Source: a bacterium (lineage in GTDB: Bacteria > Caldisericota > Caldisericia > Cryosericales > Cryosericaceae). From it: a stretch of 42,174 nucleotides of DNA. Shown here in pieces: positions 1-7,622 of the stretch. Below the pieces are notes generated by a model, which did no database searches, was not told the DNA's origin, and saw only the letters and a list, made by a program, of their open reading frames with translations. Positions within the stretch are counted from its first letter, which is position 1; each line of letters opens with the position of its first letter. Location: contig JAJFTL010000058.1 of the NCBI GenBank assembly GCA_021373025.1, positions 1 through 42,174 of the forward strand, given 5' to 3'. The translations under genes and the position numbers were made by a program.

Positions 1-27
1 GTCACGCGCCACTCTAAAGGAGGAATC

Positions 28-315
28 ATGGCGGACAGTTTTATGGATAAGGTCAAGAACGCAGCAGGCAAGGTCGCGGACGGAGCAAAGGATTTGGCAG
101 CAAGCACGAAGCTGAAGATGGACATCTCAAGTCTGCAGGGCAAGATCAAGGAGGCCAAGGAGGAGTTTGGCGTGAATGTGTATGCCATGCTTGAGCAGGG
201 CAAGACCCTCGATGAGATTACCGCTGCATTCACGACCGTCAAGACGACGGTTGATGATCTCGAGGCCCAGTTAACAGCCAAACAGGAAGAACTCAAGAAG
301 CTGGGCGAGGACTGA
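28..315 (+). CDS. small coiled-coil protein, function unknown
   Basis: A 95-residue, highly charged protein rich in Ala, Lys and Glu, with no cysteine, no signal peptide and no membrane segment. Residues 1-35 look like an amphipathic helix, and residues 70-93 have heptad-like spacing expected of a coiled coil. The start is well supported by AAAGGAGG 5 nt upstream of the ATG. A rho-independent terminator follows, so it is probably the last gene of its transcript; what lies upstream is outside the window. I do not recognise a named family. The N-terminus resembles helical leaders found on small zinc-ribbon or phasin-like proteins, but no zinc ribbon is present. Confidence 0.75.
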   Translation: MADSFMDKVKNAAGKVADGAKDLAASTKLKMDISSLQGKIKEAKEEFGVNVYAMLEQGKTLDEITAAFTTVKTTVDDLEAQLTAKQEELKKLGED

Positions 316-348
316 GCTCGCAGGCTGGTTTTCTGACCAGAATGTATC

Positions 349-379
349 AAAGGCGTACGTCTGAGGCGTGCGCCTTTTT
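349..379 (+). terminator. rho-independent terminator
   Basis: An 11-bp stem (AAAGGCGTACG pairing with CGTGCGCCTTT, one G-U pair) with a 7-nt loop, ending in a run of five T. It lies 34 nt after the stop of the small coiled-coil gene and immediately before the helicase promoter. Confidence 0.85.
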
Positions 380-396
380 GCATTGTCTGATGTCGC

Positions 397-408
397 TACA
401 CTGATTGC
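397..408 (+). promoter_or_regulatory. -10 element predicting a leaderless helicase mRNA
   Basis: TACACT at 397-402 is followed by exactly 6 nt and then the ATG at 409, so transcription should start at the A of the start codon. No Shine-Dalgarno sequence is visible. The -35 at 16 bp spacing (TTTTTG, 375-380) is poor and overlaps the preceding terminator's T-run. Confidence 0.4.
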
Positions 409-2715
409 ATGACAGAACATGAATTGCAGTTTCTCCTGCGAGAGTTGACGACCTCGCAGAACTATGAAGAGCAGATTGTCAGCCGTCTGGACTTCGAGGC
501 CCATGAGGCGACGATGGCTCCACTTCCCGCCATCCATGCTGATCTGCAGGCAGACCTTGCAGATAACGGGATCAACGAATTGTATGCCTTCCAGCGTGCC
601 TGCTTTGACGGCGCGCAGGACGGCTACAACGTGACCGTCGTCAGCCCGACAGCGAGCGGCAAGAGCCTCGCCTTCCAGCTGCCAGTCCTAGACCATCTGC
701 TGAAACACCCTGGCACAACAGCACTGTTTCTCTACCCCACGAAGGCCCTGATCGAGGATCAGCTGACCAAGCTGGGGCAAATGGAACGGTGCATGGGGCG
801 CATCAATACGGCCGTCTATGACGGGGATACGGACACAGGTGCAAGACACCAGCTGCGTAAGTATGGCCGACTCATCCTCTCCAACCCGGACAGCCTTCAT
901 TTCAGCATTCTGCCCCATCACGAAAGCTGGTCGCGATTCATGCGTGGGCTGGCCTTTGTTGTCATTGACGAAGGCCACTACTACCATGGCGTTCTCGGTT
1001 CGCATATGGCCCTCCTTTTGCGTCGACTGCGACGCCTCGCGAACTTCTACGGGGCGCATCCTGTCTTCATCGTGACCTCGGCCACCATCGACGAACCCGG
1101 CTCATTTGCGTCACTGCTGACAGGGGAACTCGTGCACCAGGTGGACCCATCGGGAGCCCCCGAGGGCAAGCGTACGCTGCTGTTGTTCAACCCAAAACTT
1201 GTTGACAAGCAGAATAACATCCGCAAGAGTGTCATGAAAGAGACCTTGTGGCTGTTTCAGCAAGCTGTTCAGGAGGATGTACGAACCATCGTCTTCACAA
1301 AATCCCGCCAGGAAGCCGAGCTGCTCTACAAATATGCGAGAGATGCGGGGGCCGGCAAGGGGCAGCGGCTGGGAGACCGTGTCGCAACGTACCGCGCTGG
1401 CTACCTCCCCGCCGTTCGACGAGGCATCGAACATCGGCTCTCGTCCGGTGAGCTGACTGGGGTCATCACAACGAATGCGCTTGAACTGGGCATCGACATC
1501 GGACACCTCGACCTCTCGATTACCGCTGGCTACCCGGGTTCTGTGACCAGCCTTTTCCAGCAAATGGGGAGGGCGGGGCGGGAGCGTAATCATTCGCTAT
1601 CCATCTATGTTGCCTCGTCGAACCCCCTCGACCAATATGTCGTCCAAACACCCGGCTTTCTCACTTCAGGACGTTTCGGCACGCCCACGATCAATCCCGA
1701 CAACGAGCATATTCTCAGTGCACACCTGCGCTGCGCTGCATATGAACTCCCACTGCGCCCAGTCGACAGCGAGTACTTTGGTCCAAAGTACCTGCCCCTT
1801 GTCGGACAGCTGGAGACCGAGGGCAAGCTGCACGTTCGCGGTTCACTGATCGTCTCGACCGAGGCCTATCCACATCGATTCGTGAGCCTCCGCACGCTCT
1901 CAGACAAGCGATATCACATCGTCAACAAGAGTGACGGACAGGTTCTCGAGGAAGCCGATGCCTACAAGGTCATCGAGGAATTCTATCCAGGAGCGGTCTT
2001 CCTTCATCAGGGAGACTCCTACCTTGTCGTCGACAATGATCATGAACAGCAGGTTGTCCATGCTGTCCCGACGACCCAGAATTACTACACCGACGCACTC
2101 ATTCGCAGTGATGTCGTTGTGCAGAATGAGCAAAGCCACCAGGAGTACGGGGGAGTAGGTCTGTCATTTGGTCGGGTTGTCGTATCCGAACAGACAGTCG
2201 GCTTTATTAAGAAGAGTTTTCATATCGAGACAGAAATCGGGCGGGAATACATTGACACTCCTGAAATCAGCTACGATACCATGGCACTGTGGGTTACACT
2301 ACCAGATGAGATCCTCGAACGGCTGAAAGAGGGAGGGTATGACATAGCTGGAAGCCTGCACGCAGCCGAACACCTTCTCATCGCCCTCATGCCCATCGTC
2401 GTGCTTTGCGATCCACGCGACCTTGGTGGGATCTCCACGATTTTGCATCGAGATACATTGAAGCCCAGCATTTTTGTATATGATGGTCATATAGGAGGCG
2501 TCGGCTTGACTGAGGCAGCGTACAGCCACTTTGCCGATGTCGTGCGCCTCTCGCTGAGCCGGGTCACGGAATGCACATGCAAGGACGGCTGTCCAAGCTG
2601 CGTCTACTCGCCCAAGTGTGGCAACAACAACAAGCCGCTGGACAAGAATGGCGCTCGTATCCTGCTTGGCCTGCTGCTCGACAAGCTAATAACAACCACA
2701 GGAGGTGGTGTATGA
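409..2715 (+). CDS. DEAD/DEAH-box helicase of the YprA/MrfA family (DUF1998)
   Basis: A superfamily 2 helicase of 768 residues. The Walker A motif is TASGKS (81-86), the Walker B box is DEGH (187-190) followed by the family's HGVLGSH segment, and motif III is SATIDEP. A helicase C domain with QMGRAGR-type motif VI follows. The C-terminal DUF1998 region contains the four-cysteine cluster CxC...GCPSC...SPKCG typical of MrfA/YprA, a zinc-binding site. Bacillus subtilis MrfA acts in repair of mitomycin C damage, and that is the best inference here. The stop overlaps the next start (ATGA), so the ferritin-like gene is translationally coupled. No Shine-Dalgarno precedes the ATG; a -10 placed for leaderless transcription does. 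Confidence 0.9.
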   Translation: MTEHELQFLLRELTTSQNYEEQIVSRLDFEAHEATMAPLPAIHADLQADLADNGINELYAFQRACFDGAQDGYNVTVVSPTASGKSLAFQLPVLDHLLKHPGTTALFLYPTKALIEDQLTKLGQMERCMGRINTAVYDGDTDTGARHQLRKYGRLILSNPDSLHFSILPHHESWSRFMRGLAFVVIDEGHYYHGVLGSHMALLLRRLRRLANFYGAHPVFIVTSATIDEPGSFASLLTGELVHQVDPSGAPEGKRTLLLFNPKLVDKQNNIRKSVMKETLWLFQQAVQEDVRTIVFTKSRQEAELLYKYARDAGAGKGQRLGDRVATYRAGYLPAVRRGIEHRLSSGELTGVITTNALELGIDIGHLDLSITAGYPGSVTSLFQQMGRAGRERNHSLSIYVASSNPLDQYVVQTPGFLTSGRFGTPTINPDNEHILSAHLRCAAYELPLRPVDSEYFGPKYLPLVGQLETEGKLHVRGSLIVSTEAYPHRFVSLRTLSDKRYHIVNKSDGQVLEEADAYKVIEEFYPGAVFLHQGDSYLVVDNDHEQQVVHAVPTTQNYYTDALIRSDVVVQNEQSHQEYGGVGLSFGRVVVSEQTVGFIKKSFHIETEIGREYIDTPEISYDTMALWVTLPDEILERLKEGGYDIAGSLHAAEHLLIALMPIVVLCDPRDLGGISTILHRDTLKPSIFVYDGHIGGVGLTEAAYSHFADVVRLSLSRVTECTCKDGCPSCVYSPKCGNNNKPLDKNGARILLGLLLDKLITTTGGGV

Positions 2716-3212
2716 GTAATGAAGGAATGATCACGCTTCTCAAAGACGCATTCCAGCTCGAGGTTGAGGGGTGGCTCTTTTATCGAGACGTCATTGGAAC
2801 ACTTTCTGAGGGACCTGTGCGTGACGTTTTTGTCTATCTCATGGACCAGGAAGCGAAACACCAGGAATTCATCAAGCAGGAACTGGACCGCGTGGAAGCA
2901 GACACCCCAATCGAACTCTCCGGCCTTTCGGCACTGAAGGAGACGGCTCATGAAGAGGTGCTGGCTGACGCCGTGCGCAGCTCGAAGGACCTCTCGCAGC
3001 ATGAGGCCTCAGCGATTCACACAGGCATGCTGCTGGAGCGCAATTCGTGGGAGTTCTACCACAGGGCAGCCGAGCGCGCCACCCAGCCCGACGAGACATC
3101 ACTGTACACGCAGTTGGAAGAATGGGAAAAGGTCCATCTGCATGTGCTTGAGAAGGCCTATGACCTCCTCAAGGAGCGTATCTGGGCTGAGAACCGGTTC
3201 GCGCCGTTCTAG
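2712..3212 (+). CDS. ferritin-like/rubrerythrin-family di-iron protein
   Basis: A 166-residue four-helix protein. It has two copies of an E...ExxH iron-binding pattern: LEVEGWLFYRD with QEAKHQEF in the first half, and ERNSWEFYHRA with EEWEKVHLHVLE in the second. This matches the erythrin/ferritin-like fold. The C-terminal rubredoxin domain of classical rubrerythrins is absent, so it would need an external electron donor if it reduces peroxide. The open frame extends upstream to 2571, but the true start is the ATG at 2712: it overlaps the helicase stop and has GGAGGTGGTGT just before it. A role in peroxide or iron handling is inferred from the family. Confidence 0.85.
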   Translation: MSNEGMITLLKDAFQLEVEGWLFYRDVIGTLSEGPVRDVFVYLMDQEAKHQEFIKQELDRVEADTPIELSGLSALKETAHEEVLADAVRSSKDLSQHEASAIHTGMLLERNSWEFYHRAAERATQPDETSLYTQLEEWEKVHLHVLEKAYDLLKERIWAENRFAPF

Positions 3213-3239
3213 GTCCAGCACGATTCGGCTGCCTGTTGC

Positions 3240-4535
3240 TCAGTCGTTCAGGCGTCCTTCGAGAACGACGCGTTCACCATCGAATCGACAGCTCTCAGCG
3301 TGAATGGTGATGAATCTGTCGCGCTGAGGTGTGATGTCTGGATAGGTACGCCCCTGTGTCCATAGATACTGCTCCGAATACCCCTGAACGATCCCGGGAG
3401 ACACCTGCTCGGATACAATCGTGACGTCCCGACCAACGAACTGGTGGGCAAAGGTCATGCCTGTCCGCTCTGCAACGTCGAGCACGCTATGCAGCCTGTC
3501 TCGAGCGATGGAGACAGGAACCTGTTCAGGCTCGCGTGCGGCCGGAGTAAATGGCCTCGGTGAAAAACGAAAGACGTGGACCTTCGCAAACGCCGCAGCC
3601 CTGATCACGTCCAAGGTAGCCTGCAGGTCTCGTTCTGTCTCGCCAGGAAACCCGACGATGACGTCTGTGGTAAATGTGAACAAGGGATTGATTGACCTCA
3701 GACGCTCTACGCTACGCATCACATCCTCGACAGCATAAGGCCGCCGCATGCGTCGAAGCACTGCATTGCTGCCGCTTTGGAGCGGTAGATGCAGCTGCGG
3801 GCAAAGTGCGGGGTGCCACTCAAATTGCCTGGTCAGGCCTTCGGTAATGGCATCCGGGTTCAGCGAACTGATGCGTATGCGGGTGGGAAGCCCAGCCACT
3901 TCCAGTGTCCCCAGCATGCTCTCCAGCAAAGTGGACAGACTGTCCGGCCCAGCACCGTACTTGCCGATCTCGGTGCCGGTGAGGACAACCTCCTTGACGC
4001 CTGTCGTTGCCAGGCTGACCACTTCGTCGACTGCCACGGACATTGGCTTCGATTGGAGGTGCGCACCGCGCACATAGGGAATGACACAGTACGAGCATAA
4101 GTTGTCACAGCCCTCCTGAATGCGGACGTCCACCCGATTACGCGGACCTGCCTTCTGGATCATTCTCTCAATCCACGGAACCGGCTCCTCCGCGACGCCG
4201 CCAGAATTGGTGACAATCCTTGCAAGGGTGGACCGGTCGTCCAGGCTCACGACGGTGACGCCGGCAGGAACCTGGGCATGGGTCAGCTGCAGCAGTGACG
4301 ACCCACACCCAACAAGAAACACACGCGCCTCCGGCCGCTCTCTCAAGGCACGGCGAACAACCTGCAAACTCTGGGCCTGTGCTCGACTGGTTACGCTGCA
4401 GGAGTTGATAACGACTGCATCCGCCTCGTTCAGGTCTGATACGACCGTGGCTCCCAGCGACGCAATTTCCTGGGCGTAGAGCTCTGAGTCGACCTCATTG
4501 ACTTTGCAGCCAAGTGTAGAGATGAATACGTTCAC
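3240..4535 (-). CDS. mtaB: tRNA t6A37 methylthiotransferase MtaB
   Basis: A radical-SAM methylthiotransferase of 431 residues, which adds a methylthio group to N6-threonylcarbamoyladenosine at position 37 of ANN-decoding tRNAs. The N-terminal UPF0004 domain has its three cluster cysteines (C10, C46, C77), and the radical-SAM motif CDNLCSYC supplies C143, C147 and C150. The opening MNVFISTLGCKVNEVDSE is typical of MtaB rather than MiaB or RimO. A TRAM-like C-terminal segment is present. It starts with GTG, which overlaps the rsmE stop as GTGA, so it is coupled to rsmE as the last gene of hrcA-rsmE-mtaB. Confidence 0.93.
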   Translation of the reverse strand: MNVFISTLGCKVNEVDSELYAQEIASLGATVVSDLNEADAVVINSCSVTSRAQAQSLQVVRRALRERPEARVFLVGCGSSLLQLTHAQVPAGVTVVSLDDRSTLARIVTNSGGVAEEPVPWIERMIQKAGPRNRVDVRIQEGCDNLCSYCVIPYVRGAHLQSKPMSVAVDEVVSLATTGVKEVVLTGTEIGKYGAGPDSLSTLLESMLGTLEVAGLPTRIRISSLNPDAITEGLTRQFEWHPALCPQLHLPLQSGSNAVLRRMRRPYAVEDVMRSVERLRSINPLFTFTTDVIVGFPGETERDLQATLDVIRAAAFAKVHVFRFSPRPFTPAAREPEQVPVSIARDRLHSVLDVAERTGMTFAHQFVGRDVTIVSEQVSPGIVQGYSEQYLWTQGRTYPDITPQRDRFITIHAESCRFDGERVVLEGRLND

Positions 4536-5257
4536 GACGCCGCCTGCAACTCGCGCGTCAAGAGTGCACCGGCAAAGCCTGCCAGCTCGCTCCTGAGGAC
4601 GCCCGTACCAAGGCGAACAGGCACAGCTCCATGCTCCGTGAGCAGTGCTTCCTCCGATTCGGTCAGTCCCCCCTCGGGGCCAACAACGATCGCCACAGAG
4701 CCCTGCAGGGCAAGGCCACCCGCGCGTGCAAGGCCCACAATGGTACTGTCTGACCGTGGAGACAGCATGATCATCGTGTCCACCAAACCCGCATCAGACA
4801 GAGCACTCTTCAGCCCCGCTGACAGCTGCAGGCTCGGGACCTGTCCCGTTTCTGCCTGCTCAGCCGAAGAACCGGCTATTTGGCGTAAGCGATCCAGTCG
4901 CGTGGCGATGTTCCAAGGCTGACTGCGCTCCGCGGTAAAGATGACAAAACGCTGTACCCCAAGCGGAGAGCACATGCGAATGATATCATCAAGCAGTACC
5001 GGTCGGATGACCGCTTGGATCAGCATCAGAGGACGCGTAACGAAGCGAGCAGGACGGGCGCTCTCGATCACAATGGCAAGTCCCGACCTGGAAGCGTCCT
5101 CGACCATGGCATCGTACAATTCTCCCTCGTGGAACAGTGTGATATGGTCGCCGGTACGGACTCTCAAAACGTCGGCAATGTGATGCAAAACAGCCGTGTC
5201 GTCGAGATCAACGTGTTCGCCCGGCTTGAGCCACTGGCCCGCTTCAAATGCCGGCAT
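4532..5257 (-). CDS. rsmE: 16S rRNA (uracil-1498-N3)-methyltransferase
   Basis: A SPOUT-class methyltransferase of 241 residues, normal for RsmE, which methylates U1498 of 16S rRNA using S-adenosylmethionine. The knotted SAM-binding region is clear: VGPEGGLTESE followed by VRLGTGVLRSELAG, the counterpart of the usual LG.RILR.ETA motif, here with a GTGVLRSE variant. The N-terminal PUA-like domain (residues 1-70) is present. It begins 3 nt after the hrcA stop and overlaps mtaB by 4 nt, so all three share a transcript. In many Firmicutes rsmE and mtaB close the hrcA-grpE-dnaK-dnaJ-prmA heat-shock cluster, which explains the neighbours. Confidence 0.92.
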   Translation of the reverse strand: MPAFEAGQWLKPGEHVDLDDTAVLHHIADVLRVRTGDHITLFHEGELYDAMVEDASRSGLAIVIESARPARFVTRPLMLIQAVIRPVLLDDIIRMCSPLGVQRFVIFTAERSQPWNIATRLDRLRQIAGSSAEQAETGQVPSLQLSAGLKSALSDAGLVDTMIMLSPRSDSTIVGLARAGGLALQGSVAIVVGPEGGLTESEEALLTEHGAVPVRLGTGVLRSELAGFAGALLTRELQAAS

Positions 5258-5260
5258 AGA

Positions 5261-6298
5261 TCAGGTGGCGCTTGACACTTTGCTCAGATACCCCGCAAAA
5301 CTCTCCAGCACGGTGATGGCCCGGACATAGTTCATGCGGATCGGCCCAACGACTCCAAGAACGCCACGCTGATCCGAGTTCAGTGAATAGCATACCGAGA
5401 CAAGACTGAAGCTCCGCAGTTCCTCCTGCTTGTTCTCTTCCCCAATCAGCAGGCTGATTTCACCCTGACGGCTCAGCGACGCCAAGTATGACTTCACCAC
5501 TTCCTCGCGACTCAGAAATGTGCTCAGTGCTGAGAAGGCCCCAATCTGATCTTCAGGTAGTTCGCTGAGCATCTGCTCGATTCCTCGAACGACAATCTGG
5601 CTCTCTCCCTTGCGAAGTTCACTTTCCATGAGCTCAGCCACTGCGTCCAGAACATCTTCATAGCGCCTTGCCATGCTCTGAGGCAGGATATTCCCAAAGT
5701 GAAGAATGCGGATGCCTTCCTCAAGGCTCTTTCCCCTCAGTTCCTTGGCGAATATGGCGTTGATGTCGCTGAGCTCCTGCTCGGTCACCCCACGAGGAGC
5801 GGGGAGCTTGTATCCCTCGACGCTCTCGCGGTCAGTGATGAGCACCAGCATCAGTACCGTCTCGCTGAAAAGCACCAGACTGACATGGCGCAGGGTCACC
5901 GAATTGAATGGAGGGGAGAGGACAAAGCTCACCTTCTTCGTGCGATCGGACACAGCAGAGGCCACACTCTCAAGGAGCCGTGGAAGACTCTCATAGCGCA
6001 ACGGTAGGTCCATCGGGCCTGCCACCATGCGCCCTCGTGTCGCCTCGACGAGAAACGTGGAGACATACTCGTGGTACGACAGCACTGTGGGAACGCGCCC
6101 GGCCGACACATGCGGCTGTTGTAAATAGCCCAGTCGCTCGAGCTCGGCCATTTCGTTGCGGATAGTCGCCGAGGAAAGGTCCCTGCCCATCTGACTGCAT
6201 ACAAATCCTGAACTGACGGGCTCGCCATCATTCATATACTTACGAACGATGGTCAGCAAAATGCGCTTCTGTCGCTCTGTCAATACTGTCTGTTTCAT
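5261..6298 (-). CDS. hrcA: heat-inducible transcription repressor HrcA
   Basis: A 345-residue repressor of class I heat-shock genes. The N-terminal winged helix contains the hallmark SSATIRNEMAELERLGYLQQPHVSAGR-like segment (roughly residues 42-68), and the rest matches the GAF-like dimerisation and IDD region. The open frame extends to 6352, but the ATG at 6298 gives the usual N-terminus (MKQTVLTERQ). A promoter lies exactly 6 nt before that ATG, so the longer form cannot be transcribed from it. No CIRCE operator (TTAGCACTC-N9-GAGTGCTAA) is visible upstream, and no grpE, dnaK, dnaJ or groE is nearby. Confidence 0.92.
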   Translation of the reverse strand: MKQTVLTERQKRILLTIVRKYMNDGEPVSSGFVCSQMGRDLSSATIRNEMAELERLGYLQQPHVSAGRVPTVLSYHEYVSTFLVEATRGRMVAGPMDLPLRYESLPRLLESVASAVSDRTKKVSFVLSPPFNSVTLRHVSLVLFSETVLMLVLITDRESVEGYKLPAPRGVTEQELSDINAIFAKELRGKSLEEGIRILHFGNILPQSMARRYEDVLDAVAELMESELRKGESQIVVRGIEQMLSELPEDQIGAFSALSTFLSREEVVKSYLASLSRQGEISLLIGEENKQEELRSFSLVSVCYSLNSDQRGVLGVVGPIRMNYVRAITVLESFAGYLSKVSSAT

Positions 6299-6332
6299 AC
6301 AACTATTGTACCGCACTGCGCCACAGAGACAA
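6299..6332 (-). promoter_or_regulatory. hrcA promoter, predicted leaderless
   Basis: On the minus strand TTGTCT (6327-6332), a 16-bp spacer and TACAAT (6305-6310) lead to a predicted +1 exactly at the A of the hrcA ATG (6298). No Shine-Dalgarno is present. The 6333-6491 stretch between this promoter and the trxA stop holds nothing else I can recognise. Confidence 0.6.
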
Positions 6333-6491
6333 GCCGCAAGTGTGCGGATCACGTATGCAAAAACGATCGCTCACATGCCAGCGCCTGGACTGCGTGACAA
6401 GATGGAACCCAAGACCGGAACCGTCGTTGAAAGGCAGTAGCCGAACGTCGCTAGAAAAGGACGTCCCGCTGCGAACAAGCTCGGGGGTCTT

Positions 6492-6827
6492 CTATGTGTT
6501 CTTGAGGAGTGCGTCGATCTTGGCTGTAATGGTGCGCTTTGGAACGGCACCGACCACCTGATCAACAACGACACCATCCTTAAACAGGGCAAGCGTCGGT
6601 ATGCTCATGACCCCATACCGAGCAGCAATTTCCTGGTTCTCGTCGACGTTCAAACGAGCAACCCTCAACTTCCCTGCGTAATCGCTCGCAATCTCCGTAA
6701 CAACTGGGGCGATCATGCGGCATGGAGGGCACCACGCTGCCCAGAAGTCGACGAGAACGGGCAGCTTTGAAGAAAGCACCTCGCTCTGAAAATTCGCAGT
6801 TGTCGCAACAATCTCCTTGTCTTCCAT
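6492..6827 (-). CDS. trxA: thioredoxin with a WCPPC active site
   Basis: A full-length thioredoxin of 111 residues. The redox centre is FWAAWCPPCRMI (Cys33, Cys36), so the usual WCGPC has Pro in place of Gly. The cis-proline (MSIPTLALF) and the buried acidic residue in VLVDFWA are intact. It should act as a cytosolic dithiol reductant. AAGGAGGAAC sits just upstream of the ATG. It lies 51 nt downstream of the CsoR/CstR-family regulator on the same strand, so it is probably controlled by the regulator's operator. The WCPPC loop is known to shift redox potential in engineered thioredoxins; its effect here is not known. Confidence 0.92.
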   Translation of the reverse strand: MEDKEIVATTANFQSEVLSSKLPVLVDFWAAWCPPCRMIAPVVTEIASDYAGKLRVARLNVDENQEIAARYGVMSIPTLALFKDGVVVDQVVGAVPKRTITAKIDALLKNT

Positions 6828-6878
6828 GTGTTCCTCCTTGCAGAACTTTCTGCTTCGTTCAGATAGTGGTTCGCGCTT

Positions 6879-7136
6879 CTACTTGAGCCCGCTGTACGTG
6901 AGAAGGAGCTTCTCCAGTCGCTCCAGTTCCTGCTCGGGGTTGAGATTCTGCCGGGGGCCGCAACCAACTTCATTGAGAAGAATATCAGTTCCGATGCGTC
7001 CGACAGCAGCGTGGACTGCCACCAGCTGCGTTAAAACAGCATCACAAGGCTGGCCTTCTTCAACCATCTTCTCGATACCACGCAGCTGTCCTTCGACACG
7101 TCGAAGGCTATGGAGAATCTTTGTTTTCTGCATCAT
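6879..7136 (-). CDS. CsoR/CstR-family (DUF156) transcriptional repressor
   Basis: An 85-residue all-helical sensor-repressor of the metal/persulfide-sensing family (LHSLRRVEGQLRGIEKMVEEG then the conserved Cys31). By hand alignment, Cys31 matches the first ligand of all members. The copper-ligand His of CsoR is replaced by Glu56, and the second cysteine (Cys59) sits one position before the expected site. The pattern of two cysteines and no histidine is closer to the persulfide sensor CstR than to copper-sensing CsoR. The open frame extends to 7301, but the start near 7136 is fixed by family length and by the operator and promoter directly upstream. An ATG at 7133 is an alternative. Confidence 0.85.
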   Translation of the reverse strand: MMQKTKILHSLRRVEGQLRGIEKMVEEGQPCDAVLTQLVAVHAAVGRIGTDILLNEVGCGPRQNLNPEQELERLEKLLLTYSGLK

Positions 7137-7152
7137 ATACCCCTGCGGGTAT
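7137..7152 (-). promoter_or_regulatory. CsoR/CstR-type operator
   Basis: ATACCCCTGCGGGTAT is a perfect inverted repeat, ATACCC-N4-GGGTAT, the recognised operator form for this repressor family. It begins directly after the repressor's start codon and overlaps the end of its -10, so bound repressor would block its own transcription. Confidence 0.8.
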
Positions 7153-7178
7153 ACTATGCTGATTATTGCCCTTGTCAA
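7144..7178 (-). promoter_or_regulatory. promoter of the CsoR/CstR-trxA unit
   Basis: On the minus strand: a perfect TTGACA (7173-7178), 16-bp spacer, TAGTAT (7151-7156). The predicted +1 is near 7144, inside the operator, giving a leader of about 8 nt. Confidence 0.7.
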
Positions 7179-7198
7179 GAATATCTCTATCATGATAG
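7166..7198 (+). promoter_or_regulatory. promoter and palindrome ahead of the lapA-like gene
   Basis: TTGCCC (7166-7171), 16-bp spacer, TATCAT (7188-7193). The -35 overlaps the -35 of the divergent repressor promoter. A perfect 12-bp palindrome, CTATCATGATAG (7187-7198), covers the -10 and could be an operator. Confidence 0.5.
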
Positions 7199-7236
7199 GG
7201 TGGACTTTGCAATAAGATGAATGGTGGAGGTGTTGC

Positions 7237-7569
7237 ATGAAGCGAATCATGACGAGCCTGATGGTCTTTCTTGTGGTGTTTATTATCTTCGCGCTCATCA
7301 TAAGTCCGCTGCGACGGGAGACGATTCAGTTGACCATCCTGTTCTTTCCGACCATTACAGCGTCGGTAGAAGCAGTGGCATACGTCTCATTCTTCATCGG
7401 TCTGTTCCTTGCGACCTGGATCGCTTTCGTAGGAGACCTGGCACTGCGCAGAAGGTTCCGCGCCACCCGGGCTGAGTACGAAAAACAACTGAAAACGGCC
7501 AGCGATACCAAGGATGGAACCGCCAACTCCAGTACAGCTTCCCCTGGTGAACAGAAATTAGAGAAATAG
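7237..7569 (+). CDS. LapA-domain small membrane protein
   Basis: A 110-residue inner-membrane protein with two hydrophobic helices (about residues 5-24 and 43-65) and a charged cytoplasmic tail. The layout and the FIGLFLATWIAFVGDLALRRRFRATRAEYEK stretch match the LapA (DUF1049) family, in which LapA/LapB act in envelope assembly in Gram-negatives. The function in this lineage is unknown. GGTGGAGGTG precedes the ATG. The stop lies inside the upstream extension of the next gene's reading frame, so it is probably coupled to the QueT-like gene. Confidence 0.75.
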   Translation: MKRIMTSLMVFLVVFIIFALIISPLRRETIQLTILFFPTITASVEAVAYVSFFIGLFLATWIAFVGDLALRRRFRATRAEYEKQLKTASDTKDGTANSSTASPGEQKLEK

Positions 7570-7622
7570 AAACGAAGCGGCTCACCACTGCCCAGATAAC
7601 GCGTGCTGCTCTTATTGCAGCG

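Noticed and set aside
6333-6491. CIRCE element or small RNA in the hrcA-trxA gap
   Set aside because: No TTAGCACTC-type arm is present. The GGACGTCC palindrome near 6458 has no loop and cannot form a terminator hairpin.
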